A stretch of DNA of 33,687 bases from an uncultured Clostridium sp. (GCA_947571515.1 CANOYI010000006.1:1-33687); one strand, 5' to 3'; shown: positions 1 to 8,723, counted from the first letter of the stretch. The notes: generated by a model not told the origin, from the letters alone. Made by a program: numbers and translations.

Positions 1-371
1 AGATAACGTCTAGTGAGGGTGACCTTAAGGAAAGTGCAACAGAAAATAACCGCCATTAGGGTTCCTGCAAAACATAGTTTTGTGGGAAAAAGGAGAAGTA
101 ATGTAATAATATAATGAATCGAAATTTTTCGATTCATGGATTATGGAATTTACTCCGACGTGACGTGGTAAGGGTGAAAAGGCGAGGTAAGAGCTCACCG
201 CCACTATGGTGACATAGTGGGTCAGTGTAAACCCCATCTGAAGCAACACCTAAATAGAAGATTAAGCCTGCTCGGCGCCTTCTAACTTGCGTGGCTCCTG
301 AGATATATAGCAATATATATCCTAGATAAATGGCTATTTTAAAAGACAGAACCCGGCTTACAGATTTACTC
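1..371 (+). ncRNA. rnpB: RNase P RNA (class A), 5' end outside window
   Basis: This is the catalytic RNA of ribonuclease P, which trims the 5' leader of pre-tRNAs. Visible hallmarks in order are AAAGTGCAACAGAAAATAA followed by CCGCC (positions 31-54), GGTAAGGGTGAAAAGGCGAGG with the downstream AGAGCTCACCGCC block (about 167-203), the AGATAAATGGCTATT segment (about 324-338) and the near-invariant GACAGAACCCGGCTTA block (345-360). All are in the order expected for bacterial class A RNA. The P1 helix and the start of the molecule lie upstream of the window, so the gene is partial here. It ends in a T-rich run at 372-385 that acts as terminator. The type is certain; the exact 3' end is estimated. 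Confidence 0.93.
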
Positions 372-521
372 TTTTTTTGTTTTTTAATGAAAAGTATTCG
401 GTTTTATAATAGTGGGAGATAATATAAAAAGATCTCGTTATGATAATGGAATTATAATAATGAGCATATATGATTTTCTTTTAGATGCTGATAGTTTGAA
501 TTATTAATAGATTGCTAAAGC

Positions 522-561
522 TCACTAGAAAAGTACACAGAAATGTGTGCTTTTTTAGTGA
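522..561. terminator. Inverted repeat, probable terminator
   Basis: TCACTA at 522-527 pairs with TAGTGA at 556-561, and an inner GTACACA/TGTGTGC stem (533-539 and 543-549) closes on a GAAA-like loop followed by six Ts. This is a factor-independent terminator-like hairpin in the stretch between rnpB and the hydrolase gene. No gene is visible in 386-586. Confidence 0.5.
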
Positions 562-586
562 CAAAACAATGTATTTTGAATAGGCT

Positions 587-615
587 TTGACAATTCAAAC
601 TAACAAGTGTATAAT
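587..615 (+). promoter_or_regulatory. Consensus sigma-A promoter of the hydrolase gene
   Basis: A perfect -35 TTGACA (587-592) is separated by exactly 17 nt from a perfect -10 TATAAT (610-615). It should give a leader of roughly 90 nt before the ATG at 715. Confidence 0.85.
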
Positions 616-628
616 GCACATAGAAAAA

Positions 629-696
629 GTAACGATTCAGAGCTTCATTGTTTTTTGTGAAAGTTTATGTATTTTTTCCAGAGCCTGAATCGTTAC
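629..696 (+). promoter_or_regulatory. Perfect 12-bp stem-loop in the 5' leader
   Basis: GTAACGATTCAG (629-640) is exactly repeated inverted as CTGAATCGTTAC (685-696), enclosing 44 nt. The stem ends 4 nt before the ribosome binding site AAGGAG (701-706). There is no T-tract, so it is not a simple terminator; it may stabilise the mRNA, bind a regulator or modulate translation. Confidence 0.55.
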
Positions 697-714
697 AACC
701 AAGGAGTGATACAG

Positions 715-1596
715 ATGAGAAAAGTAGACTTTTTAGCAACTGACGGAGTACTCTTAAACGGACTTCTATATGAAAGCAACGAAAAAACGCAAGATGTCAT
801 ATTAGCCGTACACGGAATGGCAAGTAATTGTTTCAAAAAAAGAGACCAAATCATTGCTAAAAAAGCAAACGAAGTAGGAATCGATTACTTCGGTTTTAAC
901 AATAGAGGAAGTGAACTAGTAAAATACATCAAAAAAAATATAGAAGGCAAAAAGGAAGAAAAATTAGCAGGAACATCTTATGAAGATGTCTTAGAAGGAT
1001 ATGAAGATATAGTAGGTGCTATTTTAAAATTAAAAGAATTAGGTTACCAAAATATTTACTTACAAGGACACAGCTTAGGTTGTACCAAAATTGTATATAC
1101 ATATAATGAATTAAAAGAGGAAAATGAAGACGATATCTTAGAAAATATAAAAGGTATCATATTGCTTTCTTTAATCGATCTGCCAAATGCTTTAAAATTC
1201 TACTTAGGAGAGAAACTGAAAGAATACTTAAAACTAGCAGAAGAAAAACAAGAACAAGGAAAACAATTAGAATTTATGCCAAAAGAAGCATTTATTCATC
1301 CCATTAGTGTAAAAACATTTTTAAGATATGCACGTGACTACCAAGAAATAGATTTTGCTAATTATGGAGCAGATACAGAACTTACTAAACTGAATCAGAT
1401 TACTGTCCCATTATTTATGAGATGGGGCGACGACAATGAAATGATTTTACAAAAAGCAGATGAATTAGTTACGATAGTCAATCATAATATTTTAAATCCA
1501 AATAAAGATATTAACTATATAGAGGGAGCAAACCACAGTTATACGGGAAAAGAGGAAATCCTAGCAGAACAAATTATGCAATTTATCAAATCATAA
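715..1596 (+). CDS. Alpha/beta hydrolase
   Basis: Serine hydrolase of the alpha/beta fold, 293 residues. The nucleophile elbow is GHSLG; the N-terminal HGMASN segment fits the oxyanion-hole strand, the RWGDDNE segment carries the probable acid residue, and the catalytic histidine is in GANHSY near the C terminus. I start it at ATG 715 because AAGGAG lies 8 nt upstream and the protein then begins MRKVDFLATDGVLLNG, a typical hydrolase first strand. An upstream in-frame ATG at 667 lies inside the leader stem-loop and is unlikely. No signal peptide is visible, so it is cytoplasmic. The substrate is unknown; it resembles broad acyl-ester or peptide hydrolases (DUF1749-like). It has its own consensus promoter and is followed by a palindromic repeat, so it is probably monocistronic. 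Confidence 0.85.
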   Translation: MRKVDFLATDGVLLNGLLYESNEKTQDVILAVHGMASNCFKKRDQIIAKKANEVGIDYFGFNNRGSELVKYIKKNIEGKKEEKLAGTSYEDVLEGYEDIVGAILKLKELGYQNIYLQGHSLGCTKIVYTYNELKEENEDDILENIKGIILLSLIDLPNALKFYLGEKLKEYLKLAEEKQEQGKQLEFMPKEAFIHPISVKTFLRYARDYQEIDFANYGADTELTKLNQITVPLFMRWGDDNEMILQKADELVTIVNHNILNPNKDINYIEGANHSYTGKEEILAEQIMQFIKS

Positions 1597-1601
1597 ATTT
1601 C

Positions 1602-1675
1602 CCCACTTAATCCCGGAACCAGTGGGGACGTCCCCACTTAATCCCGGAACCAATGGGGAACCAATGGGGACAAAA
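1602..1675. repeat. Tandem GTCCCCA-type palindromic repeat
   Basis: Two adjacent copies of a roughly 30-nt palindrome are seen. Each has a CCCCA(C)TTAATCCCGGAACC core and closes with (A/G)TGGGGA, so the ends TCCCCA and TGGGGA pair. A third TGGGGAC end follows. The same element occurs at 6251-6378 as a large inverted pair. The last copy abuts the ribosome site of the next gene at 1674-1679. Confidence 0.8.
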
Positions 1676-1687
1676 GGAGAAGTTGTT

Positions 1688-2777
1688 ATGGCAAATATTT
1701 TTGATTATATGAACTGGAGAGACTTACCACTAAAACAAGTAGAATTTAATGAAATTGATAATCTAATTTTAGCAAGATTATCTTATTTTCCATTTGATGG
1801 ATATCTAAAGGAAGGAGAAAAAATAACGGTAAAAGAAGCCTATCAAAGGTATCAAGAACAAGGAACAACAGGTAGAATTTTACAACAAGAAGATATTGAT
1901 TTATATCCTGTGCTTGCCAATAGTACTAGATTTGGCAATATGATATTGACAGGTTATAGTAACAAAATTGACCCGATTCAAGAAAAACAATTTTCAGCCA
2001 TTACCATAGAAATGGAAGATGATACGATATATGTCGCTTATCGAGGAACAGATAACACCATAGTAGGTTGGAAAGAAGATTTGAATATGAGCTTTAGCGA
2101 ATTGGTACCAGCACAAACAGATGCCGTAGCTTATTTAGAAAATGTTGCCAAACAATATCAGAATAAGAAAATAAGAGTAGGAGGTCATTCCAAAGGAGGT
2201 AATTTAGCAGTTTATGCATCTGCTTTTGCCAATTCTGAAGTACAAAAAAGAATTATAAATGTTTATAATAATGATGGGCCAGGTTTTTGTGACAAAGTAA
2301 TTAACAGTGAATCCTATCAAACTATATTAAATAAAGTACATACCTATATTCCGCAAACATCAATTATTGGAAGATTGCTAAATCATCAAGAAGAAACGAC
2401 GATTTTAAAAAGTACTCGGAACAGGGATTATGCAACATGACTTGTATTCATGGCAAGTGCTAGGAGGGGAATTTGTAAAAGACCAGTTAACAAATTCTAG
2501 TGAATTTATAGATAAAACCGTGACAAACTGGCTAAAAGAAGTGAGTTCTGAACAAAGAGAAAAGTTTATGGATACCTTATTTGAGATTTTAAATACAACA
2601 CATGCAGAAACTTTATCAGAGATAAAAAGTAACGCCTTTTTCAATGCGAAAACGATGGTAAAAACCTATCAAAGTTTAGACCCAGAAACAAAGAAAATGA
2701 TGACAAAAACATTAGAGGAATTTTTAAGAATAGGAAAAAGTAATATCAATATACCAAAATTAAAGAAAAATAGTTAA
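1688..2777 (+). CDS. DUF2974 (Mbeg1-like) lipase-like protein, read across a +1 shift at CGG 2417
   Basis: Predicted cytoplasmic alpha/beta hydrolase of the DUF2974/Mbeg1-like group. The first part (MANIFDYMNWRDLPLKQ onward) carries the nucleophile elbow GGHSKGGN. The frame set by ATG 1688 (AAGGAG at 1674-1679) reaches a stop at 2438-2440, but the family sequence continues without a gap in the +1 frame: dropping the C of in-frame CGG 2417-2419 gives Lys-Ser-Thr-Gly-Thr-Gly-Ile-Met-Gln-His-Asp-Leu, running to TAA 2775-2777. The joined protein is 362 residues, whereas the frame-0 product would lose the last third. It is either a pseudogene, a sequencing error, or translated by +1 frameshifting; the last is favoured because the same event recurs in three other genes. 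The upstream 22 in-frame codons from 1622 are repeat DNA and are not counted. Confidence 0.8.
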
Positions 2778-2801
2778 ATGATACAAAGGAGAAAGATACG
2801 A

Positions 2802-4103
2802 ATGAATGAAGAAATTACAAAAGCAAGAAAACAAAATATGAAAATCTATTCGATTTATCGAGCCATTGGCGTAGATTTGATTTTTTATTATGCAGTCGAA
2901 TTCTTATTTTTAACACAGGTAAAGCATATTAGTAATGCTGATATTGTTTTAGCTGCTGGTTTTTATGCAGTATTTATGATTCTTTTTCAAATACCAGCTA
3001 GTATTATAGTGGATCGAATCGGAACGAGAAAATGTACTATTTTGGCTAATCTGTTTAATAGTGTTTTTGTGATACTAATTTTATGTTGTAAAAATCTAGG
3101 AATGCTTATTTTTGCTCAATTTATCGATGCGATATGCTATTCGCTAAAAGATATTTCAGATACTACTTTAATCCGATACTCAATTCCAGAGACGAAGAAA
3201 AAAGGAGAAATTTATTCAAAGCTAGAAGGAAAGGGGCGTAGAAGTTACTTTTTATTAAATGCTTGTACTTCTTTCTGTGCAGGATTTTTATATGTAATTA
3301 ATCCGTATATTCCTATGATAGCAAGCTTATGTTTTACGATTGCAGCAACGATAATATCATTAGGATTTAGAGATATCGAAGAAGAAAAAAGTCAACAAAA
3401 AGAAACAAAAGAAAAACCAACCATTAAAAACTATATGCAAGATTTGATGCAAGGGATCAAATTTATTATAAAATCACAACGATTGAGAAGCTTGTTCCTA
3501 TATGCTGGTATTACTTGGGGAATCTTTTGCTTGATGGGAACGTATCGAAATAGCTTGTTAGTTGATATTGGAACACCAGAACAAATTATTACGATGATAA
3601 CTGCTTATGTAGGATTTTTTTCTTCCATGGGTGCTAAAAGACAAGTTCAATTTCATAATCATTTTCGCAACCGTTCGTTGTCAATGATTTTACGAATGAT
3701 GACTGCTTCTATTTTAATGATTGGTATCGTAGGAGCGATTCATATTTCTAGTGAAGTGACGATACTTGCTGTTATCATTTGTTGTCCTTTCCTTCATATT
3801 TCAAAGGGAATGAGTGAGGTGTTAACGCCAAGATATTTGGGCAATTTTGCAAAAGAAGGAATTTTGACCCAGATTTATGCTGTGAATGCGATTAGTAAAA
3901 ATATATTAAGAGCTTTGATTAGCTTTTTGGGTTCTTATTTATTACGAATTACCGATACAGCAAATAGTTTTATCGTTATTGGTATTTTATTATTGATTAC
4001 TTCCATAGGCTTGATTAAGTTTATGAAAACAAGGTTAGGATTGAAACCAGAAGAGTATGATGAGAATGAGATTTTTGAACAGAAAAAGTTAGAAAATGCT
4101 TAA
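2802..4103 (+). CDS. MFS transporter
   Basis: Integral membrane transporter of the major facilitator superfamily, 433 residues with about 12 hydrophobic segments and a charged central loop (around residues 195-215, rich in Glu, Lys and Gln). The loop after the second membrane segment carries DRIGTRK, the MFS motif A. ATG 2802 is chosen because AAAGGAG (2785-2791) lies 10 nt upstream; the in-frame ATG at 2778 precedes that site. The gene begins 24 nt after the DUF2974 stop and is probably cotranscribed with it. The substrate cannot be inferred; drug or sugar-phosphate efflux are possible. The gene uses CGA, CGT and CGC at least nine times but never CGG, a useful control for the frameshift observation. 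Confidence 0.85.
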   Translation: MNEEITKARKQNMKIYSIYRAIGVDLIFYYAVEFLFLTQVKHISNADIVLAAGFYAVFMILFQIPASIIVDRIGTRKCTILANLFNSVFVILILCCKNLGMLIFAQFIDAICYSLKDISDTTLIRYSIPETKKKGEIYSKLEGKGRRSYFLLNACTSFCAGFLYVINPYIPMIASLCFTIAATIISLGFRDIEEEKSQQKETKEKPTIKNYMQDLMQGIKFIIKSQRLRSLFLYAGITWGIFCLMGTYRNSLLVDIGTPEQIITMITAYVGFFSSMGAKRQVQFHNHFRNRSLSMILRMMTASILMIGIVGAIHISSEVTILAVIICCPFLHISKGMSEVLTPRYLGNFAKEGILTQIYAVNAISKNILRALISFLGSYLLRITDTANSFIVIGILLLITSIGLIKFMKTRLGLKPEEYDENEIFEQKKLENA

Positions 4104-4123
4104 AATTGTTGTATTGATGTTTA

Positions 4124-4167
4124 TTCAAAAGTTTATATATTTTTGGAAAAATATATAAACTTTTGAA
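4124..4167. terminator. Perfect 21-bp AT-rich palindrome
   Basis: The 21 nt at 4124-4144 are exactly repeated inverted at 4147-4167 around GG. It probably ends the MFS transcript, although the stem is very AT-rich and no T-tract follows. Confidence 0.55.
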
Positions 4168-4208
4168 ATAAAAGATATTAAATAGCAAGAATAAAGGGGA
4201 TGAAAATT

Positions 4209-6248
4209 TTGAAAAACAAAAAAGTAATGATAGGAATTGTCATAGCAATTTTTGTAGTGTTAGCTATCGTAGCAACGGTAGGGGGAATCCACAAACAAAA
4301 CGAAGAAAAAATCAAACAAACACTAATGGATTTTGTAGGAGAAATCAACGAAAAAAACTATGAGGCTATGTATCAAAAGGTAATTACTAACAATATGAAC
4401 CAAGAAGACTTTATGACCAAAAATCAAAATATCTATGAAGGAATTGATAGTAGTGATATCAAAATAGAAATTAGCAAAATAGAAAAACAAGATACAGAAT
4501 ATCAAATACACTATCATCAAAAAATGTACACAGCAGCGGGAGAAGTGGAATTTGATAACAAAGTTATAGCAGTAAAAGAAAATCAAGAATATAAACTAAA
4601 ATGGTCTCCTAAGTTTATTTTTCCACAATTAGGAGAAAATCAAAAAGTAAGAATTTCCACCATAAAGGCAAAAAGAGGGGATATCTTAGATCGAAATGAT
4701 AAAAAATTAGCAACAGATGGAACGATTTTATCAGCTGGTATTGTTCCAGGAAAGTTAGGTGAGAATAAAGAACAAAATATAGCTAAAATAGCTGAATTAA
4801 CAGGCACTTCAAAAGAATATATCAACCAACAGTTGCAAGCTTTTTGGGTAAAAGATGATACTTTTGTACCAATTAAAAAAATTTCACAAAATAATACAGT
4901 CTTAGAAGAAACACTACTTCAAGTGCCAGGCATTATGATTCAGACAGAACAAGGAAGAGTGTATTCGTTGGGAAAAGAAGCAGGACATTTAATTGGCTAT
5001 GTACAAGATATCAATGCAGAAGAATTGAAAGAGATGGAGGGAAAAGGTTATAATACTAATAGTATCATTGGAAAATCTGGTTTGGAAAAAGCTTATGAAG
5101 AAACTTTGCGAGGGATAGATGGAACAGAAATTTATATCGTAGATGCCAATGAAAATAAGATTGGCGAAATCGTCAAACAAAGCAAAAAAGATGGACAAGA
5201 TGTAAAGTTAACCATAGATGCTAGTCTACAAACAAAATTATATGAACAAATGGAAAAAGACAAAGGATTTTTTGTTGTGATGCAACCAATTACAGGAGAG
5301 TTGCTTGCTCTAGTTAGCACGCCTACATTTGATTCGAATGATTTTGTGGTAGGTATGACAACCAAACAATGGGAAGAATTAAACAATGATGCGAGTAAAC
5401 CATTATATAATCGCTTTGTGCAGAAATATTGTCCAGGTTCAACCTTTAAACCAATTATAGGTGCAATTGGTTTAACAACAGGAAAAATTGATGCCAATGA
5501 AGATTATGGTTATACAGGAACCAGCTGGCAAAAAGATAGCTCTTGGGGAAATTATCAAGTTACCACATTAACAGGATATAGCGGAGCTAAGAATTTATTA
5601 AATGGAATGCTTCATTCTGATAATATCTATTTTGCAAAATCAGCTTTAAAGATAGGCGCAGATACCTTAGCCGAAAATTTAGATCAATTAGGTTTTAATG
5701 AGCAAATGGAATTTCCATTGACTTTAGCAAAATCGCAGTATGCCAGTCAAAATGGAGGTAAAATAGAAGGAGAAACCAGACTTGCTGATTCTGGCTATGG
5801 GCAAGGAAGTGTGCTGGTTAATCCAATTCATATGGCATCGATTTATTCCGCATTTGCCAATGGCGGAAGCATCATAAAGCCATATATTGAATATGATAAA
5901 AGTAAGGAAAATACTAACCAAAGAGGAGAAATCTTAAAGCAAGATGCCTTTTCATCAGAAGCTGCTAATACAATAAAAGAGGCGTTGATACAAGTTGTAG
6001 AAAATAAAGAAGGAACAGCCAATGATATGAAAATTAGTGGAACCACCATAGCAGGAAAGACAGGAACGGCAGAACTAAAGACTTCTAGCGAAGACACGGA
6101 AAGTGGAACTTTAGGATGGTTTGATTGTTTTACGGTTAATCAACCAGATGGAAATGATTGGCTAATTGTTAGTATGGTGGAAAATGTACAGGATAACCAA
6201 GATGGCGGAAGTCACTATTTGATTAAAAAGATTAGGACTTTATTCTAA
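4209..6248 (+). CDS. Class B penicillin-binding protein, MecA/PBP2a-like
   Basis: Membrane-anchored D,D-transpeptidase that cross-links peptidoglycan. Order of parts: N-terminal transmembrane anchor (about residues 5-25), an NTF2-like MecA_N domain (about 30-135), a PBP dimer domain that begins with the KAKRGDILDRN segment, then the transpeptidase domain. Active-site motifs are STFK (Ser about 411), SDN (about 470) and KTGTAE (about 617). The stretches WQKDSSWGNYQVT and LADSGYGQG closely match the staphylococcal PBP2a family as I remember it. An ATG at 4200 touches the ribosome site AAAGGGG (4193-4199), so I prefer TTG 4209, nine nt downstream, giving MKNKKVMIGIV. The N-terminal domain and motif spacing place it in the low-affinity class B3 group, but resistance cannot be asserted. 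It is flanked by palindromic elements and is probably monocistronic. Confidence 0.9.
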   Translation: MKNKKVMIGIVIAIFVVLAIVATVGGIHKQNEEKIKQTLMDFVGEINEKNYEAMYQKVITNNMNQEDFMTKNQNIYEGIDSSDIKIEISKIEKQDTEYQIHYHQKMYTAAGEVEFDNKVIAVKENQEYKLKWSPKFIFPQLGENQKVRISTIKAKRGDILDRNDKKLATDGTILSAGIVPGKLGENKEQNIAKIAELTGTSKEYINQQLQAFWVKDDTFVPIKKISQNNTVLEETLLQVPGIMIQTEQGRVYSLGKEAGHLIGYVQDINAEELKEMEGKGYNTNSIIGKSGLEKAYEETLRGIDGTEIYIVDANENKIGEIVKQSKKDGQDVKLTIDASLQTKLYEQMEKDKGFFVVMQPITGELLALVSTPTFDSNDFVVGMTTKQWEELNNDASKPLYNRFVQKYCPGSTFKPIIGAIGLTTGKIDANEDYGYTGTSWQKDSSWGNYQVTTLTGYSGAKNLLNGMLHSDNIYFAKSALKIGADTLAENLDQLGFNEQMEFPLTLAKSQYASQNGGKIEGETRLADSGYGQGSVLVNPIHMASIYSAFANGGSIIKPYIEYDKSKENTNQRGEILKQDAFSSEAANTIKEALIQVVENKEGTANDMKISGTTIAGKTGTAELKTSSEDTESGTLGWFDCFTVNQPDGNDWLIVSMVENVQDNQDGGSHYLIKKIRTLF

Positions 6249-6250
6249 AA

Positions 6251-6378
6251 TGTCCCCACTGGTTCCGGGATAAAATGGGGACATTACTAGTCAGTGTTAT
6301 TATTTGTTTTCTCACTAAAAAATATAAAGGTAGACTGACCAGTGACGTCCCCATTTTATCCCGGAACCAGTGGGGACA
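6251..6378. repeat. Composite inverted repeat: GTCCCCA arms around an ACTAGTCAGT element
   Basis: The left arm 6251-6283 and right arm 6347-6378 are perfect inverted copies over 32 nt, and each arm is itself palindromic (GTCCCCA and TGGGGAC ends). Between them lies a second element bounded by ACTAGTCAGT (6286-6295) and ACTGACCAGT (6334-6343). The inner element recurs at 28126-28239 without the outer arms, and the outer arms recur at 1602-1675, so two mobile or dispersed repeats are nested here. It may also terminate the PBP transcript. Confidence 0.85.
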
Positions 6379-6398
6379 AAATAAAATAAATTTAGGTA

Positions 6399-6427
6399 TA
6401 GACTTTTTAAATTTTTTTCGATATAAT
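6399..6427 (+). promoter_or_regulatory. Probable promoter of the 6460 gene
   Basis: TATAAT at 6422-6427 is preceded after 17 nt by TAGACT at 6399-6404, a four-of-six match to TTGACA, directly after the repeat element. Confidence 0.5.
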
Positions 6428-6459
6428 AGAAAAAATTAGAAAAAGAAGAAGGTAGGAGA

Positions 6460-7065
6460 ATGGAAAAAGAAAGCACATTAAACAAGAGTATTTATGACTT
6501 TTCAAAAAAGATAGATTTGATACAAACAATAATCATAGGGCTAATTGCATTTTTAGTTCCAACCTTTTTAGCACAATTCATTCAAGCGATATTTGGTGCA
6601 CAAAGTATGATAACAACTCATTCACAAATCATAGTAGGTTCTATTGTCAATACAGCATTGATCCTTTCTGCTATTAATATCAAAGGCTGGAAAAAAATAA
6701 TAGGAGTAGTTACCATGCCAAGTATATCAACTGTGCTAAGTGGATATGTATTTGGAACTGCATCTGTTTACATGGTATATATGATACCAGCAATTTGGCT
6801 AGGAAATTTAGCGCTTATCTATTTTTACAAATTAGTTATGTTGGAAAAAAAGAAAAATTACTTTTTAGCAGGTAGTTTAGGAATTACGGTAAAAGTTTTA
6901 GTAATTTTTGGCTTTTTTGAGCTATTAAATTTGTTTGGGATTTTCCCATCTAAATTAGTGGCTAATTTACAAACAGCGATGGGATTCACACAATTGATGA
7001 CAGCAAGTATGGGAATGTTAATAACTTTTGTAATTTATCAAGTAGAAAAAAGAAAATTAAAATAA
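6460..7065 (+). CDS. Predicted polytopic membrane protein, possibly ECF-transporter S-component-like
   Basis: 201 residues with about six hydrophobic segments, starting after a short basic/acidic N terminus (MEKESTLNKSIYDFSKKID). Pattern: TM at about 21-43, 58-75, 80-98, 101-126, 135-158 and 176-194. The TMPSISTVLSGYVFG and MVYMIPAIWLGN stretches are Gly/Pro-rich, like small-molecule transporters. I recall similar clostridial proteins being labelled 'iron hydrogenase' in databases; nothing here supports that, since there is no cysteine cluster. An S-component-like transporter is one possibility. The ATG has AGAAGG about 7 nt upstream and a closer AGGAG. Spacing of 44 nt to the next gene suggests cotranscription. 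Function unknown. Confidence 0.7.
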   Translation: MEKESTLNKSIYDFSKKIDLIQTIIIGLIAFLVPTFLAQFIQAIFGAQSMITTHSQIIVGSIVNTALILSAINIKGWKKIIGVVTMPSISTVLSGYVFGTASVYMVYMIPAIWLGNLALIYFYKLVMLEKKKNYFLAGSLGITVKVLVIFGFFELLNLFGIFPSKLVANLQTAMGFTQLMTASMGMLITFVIYQVEKRKLK

Positions 7066-7109
7066 AAGATTCAGAAGAAGAAATGTAGAATTTTGGAGGT
7101 TACATCAAA

Positions 7110-8723
7110 ATGTATGAAAGAAGTGCCATTGTTTTAGAAAGATATATGGAAGAAGTCTTAAAATTCAATAAAAATTACAATGTAAAAAAGAATAATGAAC
7201 ATTATAGCAATTTAATTACACAAATTGAAAACTATCAAATTATGACAGAAAAAGTATCAAAAGTGATACAAGATTTTGAGAATACAGTAAGAAAGATAGA
7301 AAGTTTGCAACAAGAACAAGCAAAATTATATAAATCGAATAAGAACTTAGAAGATGATAGAGCACAGTTGTTTATGGATTTGGGGGAAGATGCTAAAACA
7401 TTAGAAAATAAATTATTGAAAATAGAAAATTCGCTAGATAAAAACAATGAAAAGTTAAAAGAAATTAGAGCAGAATTTATCCAATACTTGAGTGATTTTT
7501 CACAAAAACAAAAGATTAGAAATAAATGTGAAAAAGCAAGAAGGATAGGGGAAGCAAATCATATTGAATATATCAAAAAAATGAAGGAACAATTTACAGG
7601 AATTGAGGTAGAAGATGCCATTAACTTAAAAGATTTTATCAATTCTGAAAAAGAACAAGTAAAACAAGAAGCTTTGAACATTATGACCAAAAATGGAAAA
7701 AGTGAAAGAGTTGCATTTAATCAAGATGTGTTAAAAAAAGCCATTCATACAAGGATTGATATTGCAGAAAAAGAAGCAGAATGTTATGTTTTGGTTTATG
7801 ATAAAATGAAAAAACTATTAGGAGAAACGGATAGTGAATATGTCAAATTAAATAAATACAAAAAAACATTAAGAGATACGAGTCTTAAATTAGCTTTTTT
7901 GAAAGTTGCAAAAGAATATATAGTAGGATTTTTAGACTATGAAAGAATGACAACAATCAGTGGTGCAAGGGCTCATAAAAAAATGATGGTAGAAGCTTGC
8001 AATAATTTTGAATTAGATATGATGCAAATTAAGAATTTATATGAACTAATTTTAAAAGAAGTAAGCAATAAAGCAACGAAGAAAGCTTATAAAGAATTAT
8101 ATAATAAAACCTATTTAAAAAATATTGAAGATAAAGAGAAGAACTTTGAAGAAGAGGTCAACAATGTTAACATTAGTATGGGAACAGTCATCAATTCAAA
8201 TTATTGGAGAATAGAAGGAATAAAAAATATTTATGAGGTGTTCCAAAAAGAAGTATCAGAAAAATGTGGAAGAGATTTATCAGAACTTAGATTAGAAGAA
8301 ACCGAAGAGGTGGAAGAAATCGAGGAAGTAGATTCAATAGAACCAATAGAGGAGATAGAGGAACAACATAATTACTACTACGAAGAGGAAGAACAAGAAA
8401 CGAATAATGATAACAATAATTACTATGAGGAATATCAGAAAGCAGAACCAAATGTAACCGATGATGAAAAGGAAGAAGAATACAACGAAGATGATTATCA
8501 AGAAGTGAAATATGACGAAGAAGAGGAATACCAAGAGGAACAGAAAGTACAAAAACAAACAAAGCCAGAAGAAGTAAATGAATTTGATGATGAAGATAGT
8601 ATAGAAGCTTTAATCGAAAGAAGTAGGAAAAAAGGCAATAAAGTTAGCAAAGCTAATAAAGGTGGTAAAGGAAAACATCATAAAGATGATAACAAAGGAT
8701 TATTTAAATTATTTAAAAAATGA
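7110..8723 (+). CDS. Large coiled-coil protein with acidic tail and basic C terminus, unknown function
   Basis: 537 residues, no signal peptide and no membrane segment, so cytoplasmic. Residues 1-390 are charged and helical with long heptad-like stretches (for example around 45-130). Residues about 393-495 are an extremely acidic low-complexity region of Glu, Asp, Tyr and Asn (repeated EEVEEIEEVD and YYEEEEQE patterns). The last 40 residues turn strongly basic and Gly-rich (KGNKVSKANKGGKGKHHK) and end in GLFKLFKK, a possible amphipathic membrane-touching tail. GGAGG at 7095-7099 supports ATG 7110. I do not recognise the family; the layout suggests a scaffold or a nucleic-acid or membrane-associated structural protein. 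The stop codon lies inside the first bases of the next palindromic element. Confidence 0.75.
   Translation: MYERSAIVLERYMEEVLKFNKNYNVKKNNEHYSNLITQIENYQIMTEKVSKVIQDFENTVRKIESLQQEQAKLYKSNKNLEDDRAQLFMDLGEDAKTLENKLLKIENSLDKNNEKLKEIRAEFIQYLSDFSQKQKIRNKCEKARRIGEANHIEYIKKMKEQFTGIEVEDAINLKDFINSEKEQVKQEALNIMTKNGKSERVAFNQDVLKKAIHTRIDIAEKEAECYVLVYDKMKKLLGETDSEYVKLNKYKKTLRDTSLKLAFLKVAKEYIVGFLDYERMTTISGARAHKKMMVEACNNFELDMMQIKNLYELILKEVSNKATKKAYKELYNKTYLKNIEDKEKNFEEEVNNVNISMGTVINSNYWRIEGIKNIYEVFQKEVSEKCGRDLSELRLEETEEVEEIEEVDSIEPIEEIEEQHNYYYEEEEQETNNDNNNYYEEYQKAEPNVTDDEKEEEYNEDDYQEVKYDEEEEYQEEQKVQKQTKPEEVNEFDDEDSIEALIERSRKKGNKVSKANKGGKGKHHKDDNKGLFKLFKK

Noticed and set aside
25..249. 74-residue minus-strand reading frame
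   Set aside because: It is antisense to conserved RNase P RNA.
1622..1687. Extra 22 N-terminal residues on the DUF2974 protein
   Set aside because: They are encoded by the GTCCCCA repeat; the AAGGAG site selects ATG 1688.
8287..8562. Hydrophobic minus-strand frames opposite 8287-8562 and 27446-27822
   Set aside because: They are mirror images of the acidic tail and Asn/Ser linker low-complexity coding, not genes.
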